Positions 1-5,767 of a stretch of 9,750 bases of DNA are shown here, one piece after another (position 1 is the stretch's first letter; every line of letters begins with the position of its first letter). The stretch is from Candidatus Nomurabacteria bacterium (GTDB lineage Bacteria; Patescibacteriota; Saccharimonadia; Saccharimonadales; Saccharimonadaceae): assembly GCA_031278275.1 (NCBI GenBank), contig JAITKW010000056.1:1-9750 (forward strand), written 5' to 3'. The notes beneath the pieces were generated by a model. It was not told where the DNA came from. It saw nothing but the letters and a program-made list of their open reading frames with translations, and made no database searches. Both the position numbers and the translations under genes were made by a program.

Positions 1-1
1 T

Positions 2-226
2 TTTCAAAAATTGTCCGGCTTGCCCTGTTTGATGTGGTTTATGATGAAAGCTTTTTTCGGACATACGCCGGGCAAAGTCTCCCATAGCAGCACAATCAAC
101 TTCATGCACGAAAAAAAAGCGGTCAACTTGGATTTTCAATCGGAAGGCGAGTATCTCAAATTGAAAAAAGTTCAAGAATTAAAAATCACGAAATCTGAGC
201 AATTTCTCAACGTGATTTTGACTTGA
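2..226 (+). CDS. C-terminal fragment of a diacylglycerol/lipid kinase-like protein (partial)
   Basis: The reading frame is open from the left edge, so only the last 74 residues are visible and the true start lies outside the window. The fragment has a hydrophobic stretch with MWFMMKAFFGHTPGK, then a run ending in FQSEGEYLKL, then a short strand-rich tail. This order resembles the C-terminal beta domain of the DAGK/YegS lipid kinase family, in which a (V/F)xxDGE motif precedes the final strands; here the Asp is Glu-like (SEGE). Those enzymes phosphorylate diacylglycerol or related lipids at the membrane. The catalytic N-terminal domain cannot be checked. It is the only plus-strand gene and its last 20 bases overlap the end of the convergent DUF1361 gene. 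The family call is a pattern match on a short tail and could be wrong; that it is coding is more certain. Confidence 0.5.
   Translation, partial: FQKLSGLPCLMWFMMKAFFGHTPGKVSHSSTINFMHEKKAVNLDFQSEGEYLKLKKVQELKITKSEQFLNVILT
182..219. terminator. Hairpin across the convergent gene ends, probable terminator
   Basis: A perfect 9-base inverted repeat (AAAATCACG at 182-190, CGTGATTTT at 211-219) encloses 20 bases that hold a second 4-pair stem (TGAG 196-199, CTCA 206-209). Read on the minus strand the outer arm runs into TTTTTAATTCTT, so it would suit termination of the seven-gene operon that ends at 207. On the plus strand the T run is shorter. The stem is AT-rich and both genes' last codons lie inside it, so strength is uncertain. 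Confidence 0.5.
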
Positions 227-887
227 CCAAGTAGCGAAAACCAAAATAAACTGCGGCGGCGTATCCGGCGAATAATACGGTCATGACTAACCCGAACCAA
301 TTGAAACTGGCGGTTACGCGCTCAAGTAGTTTTGCGGGCGATAGCAGCACGTCCCAAGAGTTGAGTCGCATAAAACGACCGATATAAATGGCGTAACCAA
401 TCAGCAAAAATACCACCGGAATGACAACGAACGCTTGGCGTTTTTTGACGAAAAGTTGCTGCACGGTCGCAAATGAGCTGAGCCCCATCATAAGAGCCAA
501 CAAATAACCAACGGCGATATTGATTAACTCCAAATAAACCACTGCGTCTTTGACGTAATCCACGTTTTTGAAATCGTAATAGCCGCCCACGAAATAAGAC
601 AAATCGGAAATATGGATGAAATCCGTCAAAACATAAAAAGCATTGGGAATAAACAGTAACCAAAGTGCGATTAAGCTGATTTTGGTGATTTTTTTGACTT
701 TGCGGCTCAATAAATAAGCGAAAACTAAAGGCAAAAATGCCAAAAACAAGTTCCAAATCATACTAATATGGATTAAATGTTGGCTGAAATAAAAAGCCAA
801 CCAACTCAGGCACGAATATGCCAAAAAGCACCACACGAACGCTCGGAACTTATCCGTTGCCAAAACGCTTTTGTGCAACATGCGCAT
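207..887 (-). CDS. DUF1361 family multi-pass membrane protein
   Basis: A hydrophobic protein of 226 residues with about six membrane segments (roughly 15-35, 43-61, 68-88, 117-140, 153-170 and 198-218). The DUF1361 signature is clear: WLLFIPNAFYVLTDFIH at about 76-92 and IYIGRFMRLNSWDVL at about 168-182. The family has no established function. I chose the ATG at 887. The frame opens earlier, with ATG at 923 and TTG at 935, but those starts overlap the upstream gene by 74-86 bases and show no good ribosome binding site; ATG at 881 is an equally fair alternative. It is the last gene of the sugar-phosphate operon, overlapping the LOG-like gene by 38 bases and probably translated by coupling. The family call is firm; the start is not. 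Confidence 0.85.
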   Translation of the reverse strand: MRMLHKSVLATDKFRAFVWCFLAYSCLSWLAFYFSQHLIHISMIWNLFLAFLPLVFAYLLSRKVKKITKISLIALWLLFIPNAFYVLTDFIHISDLSYFVGGYYDFKNVDYVKDAVVYLELINIAVGYLLALMMGLSSFATVQQLFVKKRQAFVVIPVVFLLIGYAIYIGRFMRLNSWDVLLSPAKLLERVTASFNWFGLVMTVLFAGYAAAVYFGFRYLVKSKSR

Positions 888-1458
888 CCGTTCCGCTATC
901 TTCAAAATCTTTATATATTTCATCCAGCCGTGCAATCACTTTTTTCACCAATTTTTCAGGGTTAGCGTCATACACCATGTTGTCCAAGTTTGGTGCGACC
1001 ACGTTTTGCAAAAGTATCGGAATGTAATCCGCCAGCCCGCCCGACCCCAAAAGCACGCCACAAACTTTACGACTTTCCAGCGCCGTTGAAAACTCATGCA
1101 GGCTGCCCATGCGACCACCAACCGTAATCACCGCATCACTGCTACGCACCAAATGAACATCTCGTCCAACGTACGCCATGCCAGTAAAATTGATGTAGTC
1201 AAACTCCAGCGTGGGCAGGCGATACGCCAAAATATGCTCTTTGAAAGTAGCGGCAGGTGAAAAACCAACCGACACTCCTTTGGCATTTGGCACGCTCTTG
1301 AACCCCGCCGCCGCGAACATGGGCAAACCCACCGTTGCGCCAGTGGTCAAAGTTTTGCCAGCCTTAGCAATCGCCACGCCAATCGCAAACGCCAACTCTT
1401 TTGATTTCATTACCGTTTCGCCGCTCGCCGCACCGGAAACGCAAATTTGATACTTCAT
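850..1458 (-). CDS. LOG/SLOG-family Rossmann-fold nucleotide-binding protein (TIGR00725-like)
   Basis: A 202-residue protein that opens with the glycine-rich first strand of a Rossmann fold (ICVSGAASGE, 5-14). It has a central R98 in AYVGRDVHLVRSSDAVI and the loop GGRMGSLHEF at 114-123. This is the PGGxGTxxE phosphate-binding loop of the lysine-decarboxylase-like/LOG superfamily in variant form (Gly-Thr becomes Gly-Ser). Characterised LOG proteins release cytokinin bases from nucleotide monophosphates; the TIGR00725/SLOG branch closest to this one lacks a defined substrate, so nucleotide or nucleotide-sugar binding is as far as the sequence goes. ATG at 1458 overlaps the upstream stop as ATGA, with GGGGTGG just before it. 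The C-terminal tail after about residue 180 is charged and probably disordered. Confidence 0.8.
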   Translation of the reverse strand: MKYQICVSGAASGETVMKSKELAFAIGVAIAKAGKTLTTGATVGLPMFAAAGFKSVPNAKGVSVGFSPAATFKEHILAYRLPTLEFDYINFTGMAYVGRDVHLVRSSDAVITVGGRMGSLHEFSTALESRKVCGVLLGSGGLADYIPILLQNVVAPNLDNMVYDANPEKLVKKVIARLDEIYKDFEDSGTDAHVAQKRFGNG

Positions 1459-1868
1459 GTTCCACCCCCATACAAATCACTGATTTTTTTATACAATAAT
1501 CTTCTAAAATAAATTACACTACGATCCCCAAACGACAACTTTTTTTCAAAATTATCCCTCACGTCAAAATAATTACTCGATACCAACTCGTGGTCAATCA
1601 ACAAAAATCCCAGTTGATTTTCCACCCAAAACTTATTGTCAGAGCTTTTGTTGATGGCATAAAAACTATTCAAAGCCATAAACAGTTCCTCTAGTGTCGT
1701 GTCGTGCGGGTCTAATCCCAGTTGTTTCAACATCAAAAGCGACCGTTTGCGAAGTTCGTTAATCAATTTCAAATCCACATTTGGTTTCAAACTTTTTTTC
1801 GCCAAATATTCCAAATCAACCGAAAACTTCGGCTCATTTTCACCCAAAAGTTCCGCGAGAAAGCTCAT
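1455..1868 (-). CDS. Hypothetical 137-residue helical protein in the sugar-phosphate operon
   Basis: I do not recognise this protein. It is a soluble, mostly helical sequence with no signal peptide, membrane segment or metal-binding cluster. A central block reads LKQLGLDPHDTTLEELFMAL (about 48-67) and looks like two short helices joined by a DxxDTTxEEL-type turn; the C-terminal part is rich in aromatic and basic residues and ends in GGGT. It is real on context: the start overlaps the kinase stop as TAATG, a GGAG lies 7 bases before the ATG, its own stop overlaps the next start as ATGA, and it lies inside a strictly co-directional operon. Coupling to both neighbours suggests matched expression with the PfkB kinase. 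No enzymatic role can be assigned. Confidence 0.8.
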   Translation of the reverse strand: MSFLAELLGENEPKFSVDLEYLAKKSLKPNVDLKLINELRKRSLLMLKQLGLDPHDTTLEELFMALNSFYAINKSSDNKFWVENQLGFLLIDHELVSSNYFDVRDNFEKKLSFGDRSVIYFRRLLYKKISDLYGGGT

Positions 1869-2830
1869 TATAACTCCGTTTCGTGTATGGGCATTTCATG
1901 TAACCGCACGCCGGAGCTGATGATGCCAACTTTTGACCCCACCGCTTGCACTACGCTGGAAGCGTTGGCTGAGCCGAAAAGCACCGCCTCTCTCAAACTT
2001 CTGCCCCTTGCCCATCTCACCAAAAATCCAGAACCCAGCGCATCGCCAGCACCGGTTTGGTCTAAAGGTCGTCTGTCTTCGTATAGCCTCGCCCGCACTT
2101 TGGTTTTGCCGTCCGTTGCCACCAGCCCATTTTCGCCATCGCTAATCAAGCACACCGGCACCAAGCTCCGTAGATTCATCAACAATTCGTCCAAACTTTT
2201 GCCGTCAGTCAGTTGCATAGCCTCATCTTTATTCAACAATAAAACATCAATCATTGACAAGATTCTCTTCAACTTCGCTTTGTTCGCCAGCTCTTTTTTG
2301 CCGGGATTCATCATCACTTTTACCCCAAGCTCTTGGCACTTCACCAACACTTCCGTCAACTTGTCCATATCGCCAGAAAGCGTGGTGATATAAATCCAAT
2401 CGGGGTTCATCAACTTCAAATCAGCCACTTTCAGTGTCCAAAATTGACCGCTTGCGCCACGATAAGTCAATATCGTACGTGCGCCACTCGGTGCCAAAAG
2501 CACCACCGAACAACCCGTATTTTGGTTTTCCAAATAATCAATGTAACTAACATCTACGCCCTCATCATTCAAAGTGTTCACCACCGCCTGTCCAGAAATG
2601 TCATTGCCGATACAGCCCCAAAAAATCGTTTCAAATCGGCTGCGCGCAAACGTCACGCTGGCATTGGTCGCTCCACCGCCAACCGAAAAACTAATGTCGC
2701 CGACATCAACTTTCGTCCCCAAATCCAAACGATCAAAATAACTTTGTCCGGCGATAGCCACCGTATGAAACCCCCTCCTATCCAAGAGGAAAATATCTTG
2801 CAACGCCGATCCCAAACAGACGATGCGCAC
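1868..2830 (-). CDS. PfkB-family (ribokinase-like) sugar or nucleoside kinase
   Basis: A 320-residue protein of normal length for the ribokinase/PfkB family, which transfers the ATP gamma-phosphate to a sugar, sugar phosphate or nucleoside. Visible hallmarks are the N-terminal strand MRIVCLGSALQDI, the substrate-side glycine motif SVGGGATNASV (49-59), the NKDE turn at 200-203 and the anion-hole motif DQTGAGDALGSGF (257-269), in which D263 is the expected catalytic base. Substrate cannot be read from sequence. Lying directly downstream of gap, rpiB and an rpe-like gene, it could act on ribose, a pentose/hexose phosphate or adenosine. The start is GTG at 2830, immediately after the upstream TAG, with a GAGAGGG about 11 bases before it; the next gene's ATG overlaps its TAA. 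Family confidence is high, substrate unknown. Confidence 0.9.
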   Translation of the reverse strand: MRIVCLGSALQDIFLLDRRGFHTVAIAGQSYFDRLDLGTKVDVGDISFSVGGGATNASVTFARSRFETIFWGCIGNDISGQAVVNTLNDEGVDVSYIDYLENQNTGCSVVLLAPSGARTILTYRGASGQFWTLKVADLKLMNPDWIYITTLSGDMDKLTEVLVKCQELGVKVMMNPGKKELANKAKLKRILSMIDVLLLNKDEAMQLTDGKSLDELLMNLRSLVPVCLISDGENGLVATDGKTKVRARLYEDRRPLDQTGAGDALGSGFLVRWARGRSLREAVLFGSANASSVVQAVGSKVGIISSGVRLHEMPIHETEL

Positions 2831-3475
2831 CTAAATCGTGCCCTCTCTGGTGGCTTCATTAACTAACACATCATAAGCTGATTTAATATCATCAACCGAT
2901 GCCAAAGCCCCTCCCACGTTAATCACATCTACGCCAGCTTTGGTAATCATGAAAACATTTTCTTCGTTAGCGCCACCGTCCCAACCAACTTCAATGGTCG
3001 GCTTAAGACCTTTGATAATGTGGGCTTTTTCCGCTTGCAACAAATCCGCCGCACCGCCATAAGAGCCGAGATCGCCGGAAAAAATCAAAGCATGGTCAGC
3101 GATGTCAAGATATTCTTTGTATTTGCCTGGAAAACTGGGTTTCAAAAACGCCACGCCGGTTTTGATGCTAGCTTGTTTCAAAAAATTGAGTGCTGGTGTC
3201 AAATCTTCGTCAGCTTCTACGTGAAAAATCACCAAATTGGGGTGCAACTTCAACAGTTGCTCCACAAACTCACTGGGGCGCTTCACCATCATGTGTATGT
3301 CCACCGCCCAATCTTCCGGCCACCAAACTTGATCTAGCGACACGGTTTTATTGGTGGCAAACTCGCCATCAGTAATATCAATTTGCACCCTTGACGCAAA
3401 CGGGTGGAACTTCGCCACCATCACCTTGTAATCTTCGGGTGTTTCGGTTAATATTGTTGGAACTATTACGCTCAT
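2831..3475 (-). CDS. rpe: Divergent ribulose-phosphate 3-epimerase-like TIM-barrel protein
   Basis: A 214-residue TIM-barrel protein of the Rpe family, which interconverts ribulose-5-phosphate and xylulose-5-phosphate in the non-oxidative pentose phosphate pathway using a metal. Matching blocks are QIDITDGEF (31-39, family HVDVMDGxF), DIHMMVKRPSEFVE (59-72), FHVEAD (84-89) and the Asp-Gly-Gly of VGWDGGANEENV (163-174). Of the usual metal ligands, D33, H61 and D166 are present but the first His is Gln31. The usual MSVNPGFGGQ loop is also absent, replaced around 132-144 by FSGDLGSYGGAAD, and the N-terminal Pro-Ser is Pro-Thr. So the fold is secure, while activity or substrate may have shifted. 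ATG at 3475 follows GAGG by 6 bases; the gap from rpiB is one base (TAAAATG). Confidence 0.78.
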   Translation of the reverse strand: MSVIVPTILTETPEDYKVMVAKFHPFASRVQIDITDGEFATNKTVSLDQVWWPEDWAVDIHMMVKRPSEFVEQLLKLHPNLVIFHVEADEDLTPALNFLKQASIKTGVAFLKPSFPGKYKEYLDIADHALIFSGDLGSYGGAADLLQAEKAHIIKGLKPTIEVGWDGGANEENVFMITKAGVDVINVGGALASVDDIKSAYDVLVNEATREGTI

Positions 3476-3476
3476 T

Positions 3477-3926
3477 TTATACCTCGTCTAATTCATTATT
3501 TCTTTTAATATATCTCGGTGCTTTTGCAAACGGCGTTAGCAAAAACGTATCAATAATATCTTTCCATTTTGCGTCATCATCTTCCAGCACGCGGGCGGGC
3601 AAACACAGAACGTTTGCATCGTTGTCGTTACGTGCCATTTCCGCTTCGGTTGAATCCCAAACCACTACCGCACGCACGCCACGATAACGGTTGGCCTGAA
3701 TTGCCATGCCTTGACCGCCGCCACACACCAAGATGGCGCGTGCGTCACGATTGTTGCTCGACAAAAGCTCCAAAACCGCCAGTTTCGCATATTTGTTAAA
3801 ATCATCTTTGGGGTCAAACTTTTTGTCGCCCACGTCCACGAAATCCAATTTTTTCTCAAAAAGATAAACCATTATCTTTTCGCGCAATCTGAATCCTCGG
3901 TGGTCGGCAGCAACAAATATTTTCAT
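3477..3926 (-). CDS. rpiB: Ribose-5-phosphate isomerase B-like protein (RpiB/LacAB family)
   Basis: A 149-residue protein of normal RpiB length; the family interconverts ribose-5-phosphate and ribulose-5-phosphate as a dimer. Visible blocks are AADHRGF (6-12, with D8 and H9), the active-site cysteine loop LVCGGGQGMAIQANR (66-80, C68), GVRAVVVWD (83-91) and ARNDNDANVLCLPAR (98-112). Two positions differ from E. coli RpiB: the Thr of the CGTG loop is Gly, and the His before ND in the QHND segment (His99) is Asp101. I chose the ATG at 3926, not the in-frame ATG at 3956, because MKIFVAADHRG matches the family start. It also gives the one-base TAAAATG junction with gap and leaves an AAGGGG in place as ribosome binding site. 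It would supply ribulose-5-phosphate to the downstream Rpe-like protein. Confidence 0.88.
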   Translation of the reverse strand: MKIFVAADHRGFRLREKIMVYLFEKKLDFVDVGDKKFDPKDDFNKYAKLAVLELLSSNNRDARAILVCGGGQGMAIQANRYRGVRAVVVWDSTEAEMARNDNDANVLCLPARVLEDDDAKWKDIIDTFLLTPFAKAPRYIKRNNELDEV

Positions 3927-3927
3927 T

Positions 3928-4941
3928 TTAGGCTTGCCCCTTTTTGCCGAAATCAACAGTCAGCTCAACTAAACGGTTGGAATAACCCCACTCATTATCA
4001 TACCAAGCCACGACTTTAATCAAATTACCGCCCACCACATCCGTTAACGGCAAATCCACGATGGTGCTGTGGGAATTACCCCGAAAATCAATACTCACCA
4101 ACTCTTCCTCAGTCACAGCCAAAATGCCTTGCAAGTACGGTTCGGCGGCGGCCTTTTTGAACGCCTCGTTAATCTCTTCTTTGGTTACAACTGCCTTTTT
4201 CACCAAAACCGCAAAATCCGCCAAACTCACGACCGGAGTTGGCACACGAACCGAAAGCCCCGCAAAACGATTTTCCAATGCTGGCAAGGCTTTTGCCGCC
4301 GCAATTGATGCGCCGGTGGTAGTCGGCACGATATTTTCCGCCGCCGCGCGTGCCTCACGCAAATCTTTGGCGGGCGCGTCTAACAACCTTTGCGATGCCG
4401 TGTAGCTATGCACAGTCGTCATCATCGCTTTGTCAATGCCAAAGTTCTTTTCCAACACCGCCATCACTGGTGTAATACAATTGGTTGTGCAAGAAGCGTT
4501 GCTCAAAATCTCGTCCTTTTCATCAACTGTTTCCTCGTTAACGCCAATCACAATGGTTTTGGCACCCTCACCCTTGGCGGGAGCCGAAATCACTACTTTT
4601 TTGGCACCGGCGGCAAGATGTGCGCGCGCTTTCTCCGGATCCGTAAACAACCCTGTACTTTCAATCACCACGTCAACTTGGTTTTCGCCCCACTTCAAAT
4701 TTGCGGGGTCTTTTTCGGCGAACACCTTGATATGTTTGCCGTCCACAATGATTTCATCGTCATCATAACCAACTTCCCGACCGTACGTACCATAAGAAGA
4801 GTCGTGTTTCAAGAGGTGCGCAAGGGTCTTAGTGTCAGTCAAATCATTCACCGCCACCACTTCAACATCGCTCCGCTCAAAAGCAATCTTAAAAGCATTA
4901 CGACCAATCCGCCCGAAACCATTTATTCCCACTCGCACCAT
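3928..4941 (-). CDS. gap: Glyceraldehyde-3-phosphate dehydrogenase, type I
   Basis: A full-length (337 residues), textbook phosphorylating GAPDH that oxidises glyceraldehyde-3-phosphate to 1,3-bisphosphoglycerate with NAD+ in the cytoplasm. The Rossmann entry VGINGFGRIGRNAFK is at 4-18, and Asp33 in AVNDLTD sits where NAD-specific enzymes bind the adenosine ribose. The catalytic cysteine is C151 in NASCTTNC (148-155) and its partner His178 lies in TTVHSYT. The C-terminal block WYDNEWGYSNR is intact. The ATG at 4941 follows a strong GGAGG by 6 bases (7 counting from the last G), and a promoter lies just upstream, so this is the first and probably best expressed gene of the seven-gene operon. 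Nothing is missing or odd. Confidence 0.97.
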   Translation of the reverse strand: MVRVGINGFGRIGRNAFKIAFERSDVEVVAVNDLTDTKTLAHLLKHDSSYGTYGREVGYDDDEIIVDGKHIKVFAEKDPANLKWGENQVDVVIESTGLFTDPEKARAHLAAGAKKVVISAPAKGEGAKTIVIGVNEETVDEKDEILSNASCTTNCITPVMAVLEKNFGIDKAMMTTVHSYTASQRLLDAPAKDLREARAAAENIVPTTTGASIAAAKALPALENRFAGLSVRVPTPVVSLADFAVLVKKAVVTKEEINEAFKKAAAEPYLQGILAVTEEELVSIDFRGNSHSTIVDLPLTDVVGGNLIKVVAWYDNEWGYSNRLVELTVDFGKKGQA

Positions 4942-4968
4942 ATTTTACCTCCACTTATGTTATTTTAG

Positions 4969-4997
4969 ATTATAAGGCTTATGATTACCAAAAGCAA
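4969..4997 (-). promoter_or_regulatory. Promoter of the gap operon
   Basis: On the minus strand a perfect -10 (TATAAT, 4974-4969) is preceded at a 17-base spacer by TTGCTT (4997-4992; three of six -35 consensus bases). Transcription would begin near 4962, giving a 5' leader of about 20 bases that holds the GGAGG site of gap. Confidence 0.6.
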
Positions 4998-5040
4998 GAG
5001 GAAAGACGAAAAAAGGTCTTTTGCAGGATCCTCCTTTTTA

Positions 5041-5074
5041 TGACTCTTTAATCTGTGATGGCGGGCTGGAGTCA
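5041..5074. repeat. Small inverted repeat between the terminator and the gap promoter
   Basis: TGACTC (5041-5046) and GAGTCA (5069-5074) are exact reverse complements, and with a one-base bulge the pairing extends through a T run on the left and an A run on the right. There is no T tract in the right place for a terminator on either strand. No gene is visible in 4998-5092; this and a weak AT-rich repeat at 5010-5039 are all I see there. Confidence 0.35.
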
Positions 5075-5092
5075 AAAACTAGGGTTAGATAT

Positions 5093-5119
5093 AAAAAAAA
5101 GACCGTACTAGCGGTCTTT
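5093..5119 (-). terminator. Rho-independent terminator of the 135-residue membrane protein unit
   Basis: On the minus strand an 8-pair stem (AAAGACCG with CGGTCTTT, 5119-5112 and 5105-5098) and a 6-base loop run straight into a T tract (5100-5093 are all A on the plus strand, T in the transcript). It lies about 50 bases after the stop at 5171 and separates that gene from the gap promoter. Confidence 0.88.
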
Positions 5120-5131
5120 CTTCAGGTGCAC

Positions 5132-5151
5132 GGCGGGGTGTGAGACCCGCC
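5132..5151 (-). promoter_or_regulatory. GC-rich 3'-UTR hairpin with loop complementary to the 5' hairpin
   Basis: On the minus strand GGCGGG and CCCGCC form a 6-pair stem around the loop TCTCACAC, about 20 bases after the stop codon of the 135-residue gene and before the terminator. There is no T tract after it, so it is not itself a terminator. Seven loop bases (CTCACAC) are exactly complementary to the loop of the hairpin at 5606-5623. Confidence 0.55.
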
Positions 5152-5170
5152 AAAAGTTTGCGTGTTCATT

Positions 5171-5578
5171 TCATTCTTCTTGTGGCGGGATTTGGGCTGC
5201 CTCATTGTCGGAGTGCCACTTCATGTGGCTCTTGAACTCCTCCAACGCCTCCTTCAGCCTTTGGGTTTTCTCTACTGATCCGGGCAAGTATCTGCCCAGA
5301 ATCTCCGCAGTTACCATCATCTCATCGATGGCCCCGCTGATTAAACCCGCATTTTCTTGCAGCTTTTGGCGCAAGCTGCTGACCTGAGCTTCTTCCTGAA
5401 GTTCACGCCGAGCTTCCGAGAAGAGCTCTTGCATCTTTACGTGCCGCTTCCCCGCTTTTGTGAGGTTTCGGAACGTAGACCGCGGGGATTCGGAAAAAAA
5501 CTTCTTGAGCTGTGGCATAAAAACAGCCCCCACGATTACCATAATTCCCACCATAGTGAAAAGTACCAGTAGCTTCAT
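5171..5578 (-). CDS. Hypothetical single-pass membrane protein with cytoplasmic helical domain
   Basis: I do not recognise a family. The 135-residue protein has one N-terminal membrane segment (about residues 2-21, no cleavage site evident), then a basic stretch (QLKK, KAGKRHVK). A highly charged, probably coiled-coil helical region follows (about 40-75 and 103-121) and the tail is acidic and proline-containing (IPPQEE). The N-terminus is more likely an anchor than a secretion signal, leaving the helices in the cytoplasm. ATG at 5578 is preferred over ATG at 5599 because GGAGG lies 7 bases before it. Composition differs from the neighbours: about 51% GC by hand count, and 9 of 11 lysines are AAG. 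It is transcribed alone, with its own promoters, structured leader and terminator, which suggests regulated expression or a recently acquired gene. Function unknown. Confidence 0.82.
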   Translation of the reverse strand: MKLLVLFTMVGIMVIVGAVFMPQLKKFFSESPRSTFRNLTKAGKRHVKMQELFSEARRELQEEAQVSSLRQKLQENAGLISGAIDEMMVTAEILGRYLPGSVEKTQRLKEALEEFKSHMKWHSDNEAAQIPPQEE

Positions 5579-5605
5579 ACTATTTCCTCCTAATAACATA
5601 GAGTA

Positions 5606-5623
5606 GGGAGCTCACACCCTCCC
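5606..5623 (-). promoter_or_regulatory. 5'-UTR hairpin just upstream of the ribosome binding site
   Basis: On the minus strand GGGAG and CTCCC pair around the loop GGTGTGAG, ending 15 bases before the GGAGG of the 135-residue gene. If transcription starts at the second promoter (near 5621), this hairpin would lie at the very 5' end of the mRNA. Its loop is complementary to that of the 3'-UTR hairpin at 5132-5151. Confidence 0.55.
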
Positions 5624-5627
5624 AGCA

Positions 5628-5655
5628 ATTATATAAAGCGCGCCTCGCGTCTAAA
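5628..5655 (-). promoter_or_regulatory. Possible second promoter for the 135-residue membrane protein
   Basis: A perfect -10 (TATAAT, 5633-5628) is preceded at 16 bases by TTTAGA (5655-5650; four of six -35 matches). Transcription would start near 5621 and skip most of the structured leader. The same bases form the T-rich tail of the hairpin at 5637-5668, so this may be tail rather than promoter. Confidence 0.4.
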
Positions 5656-5700
5656 GACCTTGCGCGCTAATAGAGGCACCCAGACCCTATTAGCGTGCAA
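5637..5700 (-). promoter_or_regulatory. Candidate attenuator: two mutually exclusive hairpins in the leader
   Basis: On the minus strand TTGCACGCTAATAG (5700-5687) pairs with CTATTAGCGCGCAA (5673-5660): 14 positions with a single A-C mismatch around a 13-base loop. The 3' arm contains AGCGCGC (5668-5662 with its flank), which can instead pair with GCGCGCT (5643-5637) to form a GC-rich hairpin followed by TTTATAT. Only one of the two can form at a time, the layout expected of an antiterminator/terminator or similar switch. No known riboswitch class was recognised. Confidence 0.45.
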
Positions 5701-5716
5701 GATGAATCGCCAAAAA
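5697..5716 (-). repeat. Leader direct repeat, copy 2
   Basis: Twenty bases that match the copy at 5747-5767 with one substitution and one single-base gap, about 50 bases apart. On the minus strand the shared core is TTTTTGGCGA followed by TTCA and CTTGC. The CTTGC end overlaps the 5' arm of the 14-pair hairpin. Confidence 0.6.
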
Positions 5717-5746
5717 CCTTTCTAATGATACGCAAATGTTAACTTG

Positions 5747-5767
5747 GCAAGTTGAACTCGCCAAAAA
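5747..5767 (-). repeat. Leader direct repeat, copy 1
   Basis: Twenty-one bases matching 5697-5716. This copy can fold by itself (GGCGAGTTC with a CTTGCC partner), and it overlaps a perfect small palindrome, AACTT-GGC-AAGTT on the plus strand (5741-5753), which could equally be a protein-binding site about 40 bases after the transcription start. Confidence 0.6.

Noticed and set aside
850..935. Upstream starts (ATG 923, TTG 935) for the DUF1361 gene
   Set aside because: They would overlap the LOG-like gene by 74-86 bases and have no clear ribosome binding site; the family region begins later.
1722..2393. Long plus-strand open frame of 223 codons opposite the 137-residue and PfkB genes
   Set aside because: It is antisense to clearly recognisable PfkB motifs, and its translation is low-complexity and rich in Ser/Pro/Leu, as expected of a shadow frame.
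3927..3956. Ten-residue N-terminal extension of RpiB from ATG 3956
   Set aside because: It lies inside the end of gap, and the family start MKIFVAADHRG fits ATG 3926 with the same TAAAATG junction as the next gene.
5010..5039. Possible extra terminator upstream of the gap promoter (AAAAAGG/CCTTTTT)
   Set aside because: The stem is only 7 pairs, nearly all A-T, with a 16-base loop; the strong terminator at 5093-5119 already closes the upstream unit.
5093..5160. Possible tRNA or other classical structured RNA near the GC-rich hairpin
   Set aside because: No cloverleaf, TTC loop or CCA end fits; the sequence is explained by a 3'-UTR hairpin and a terminator.
5579..5599. Start of the 135-residue membrane protein at ATG 5599
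   Set aside because: The extra codons contain the GGAGG ribosome binding site of ATG 5578.
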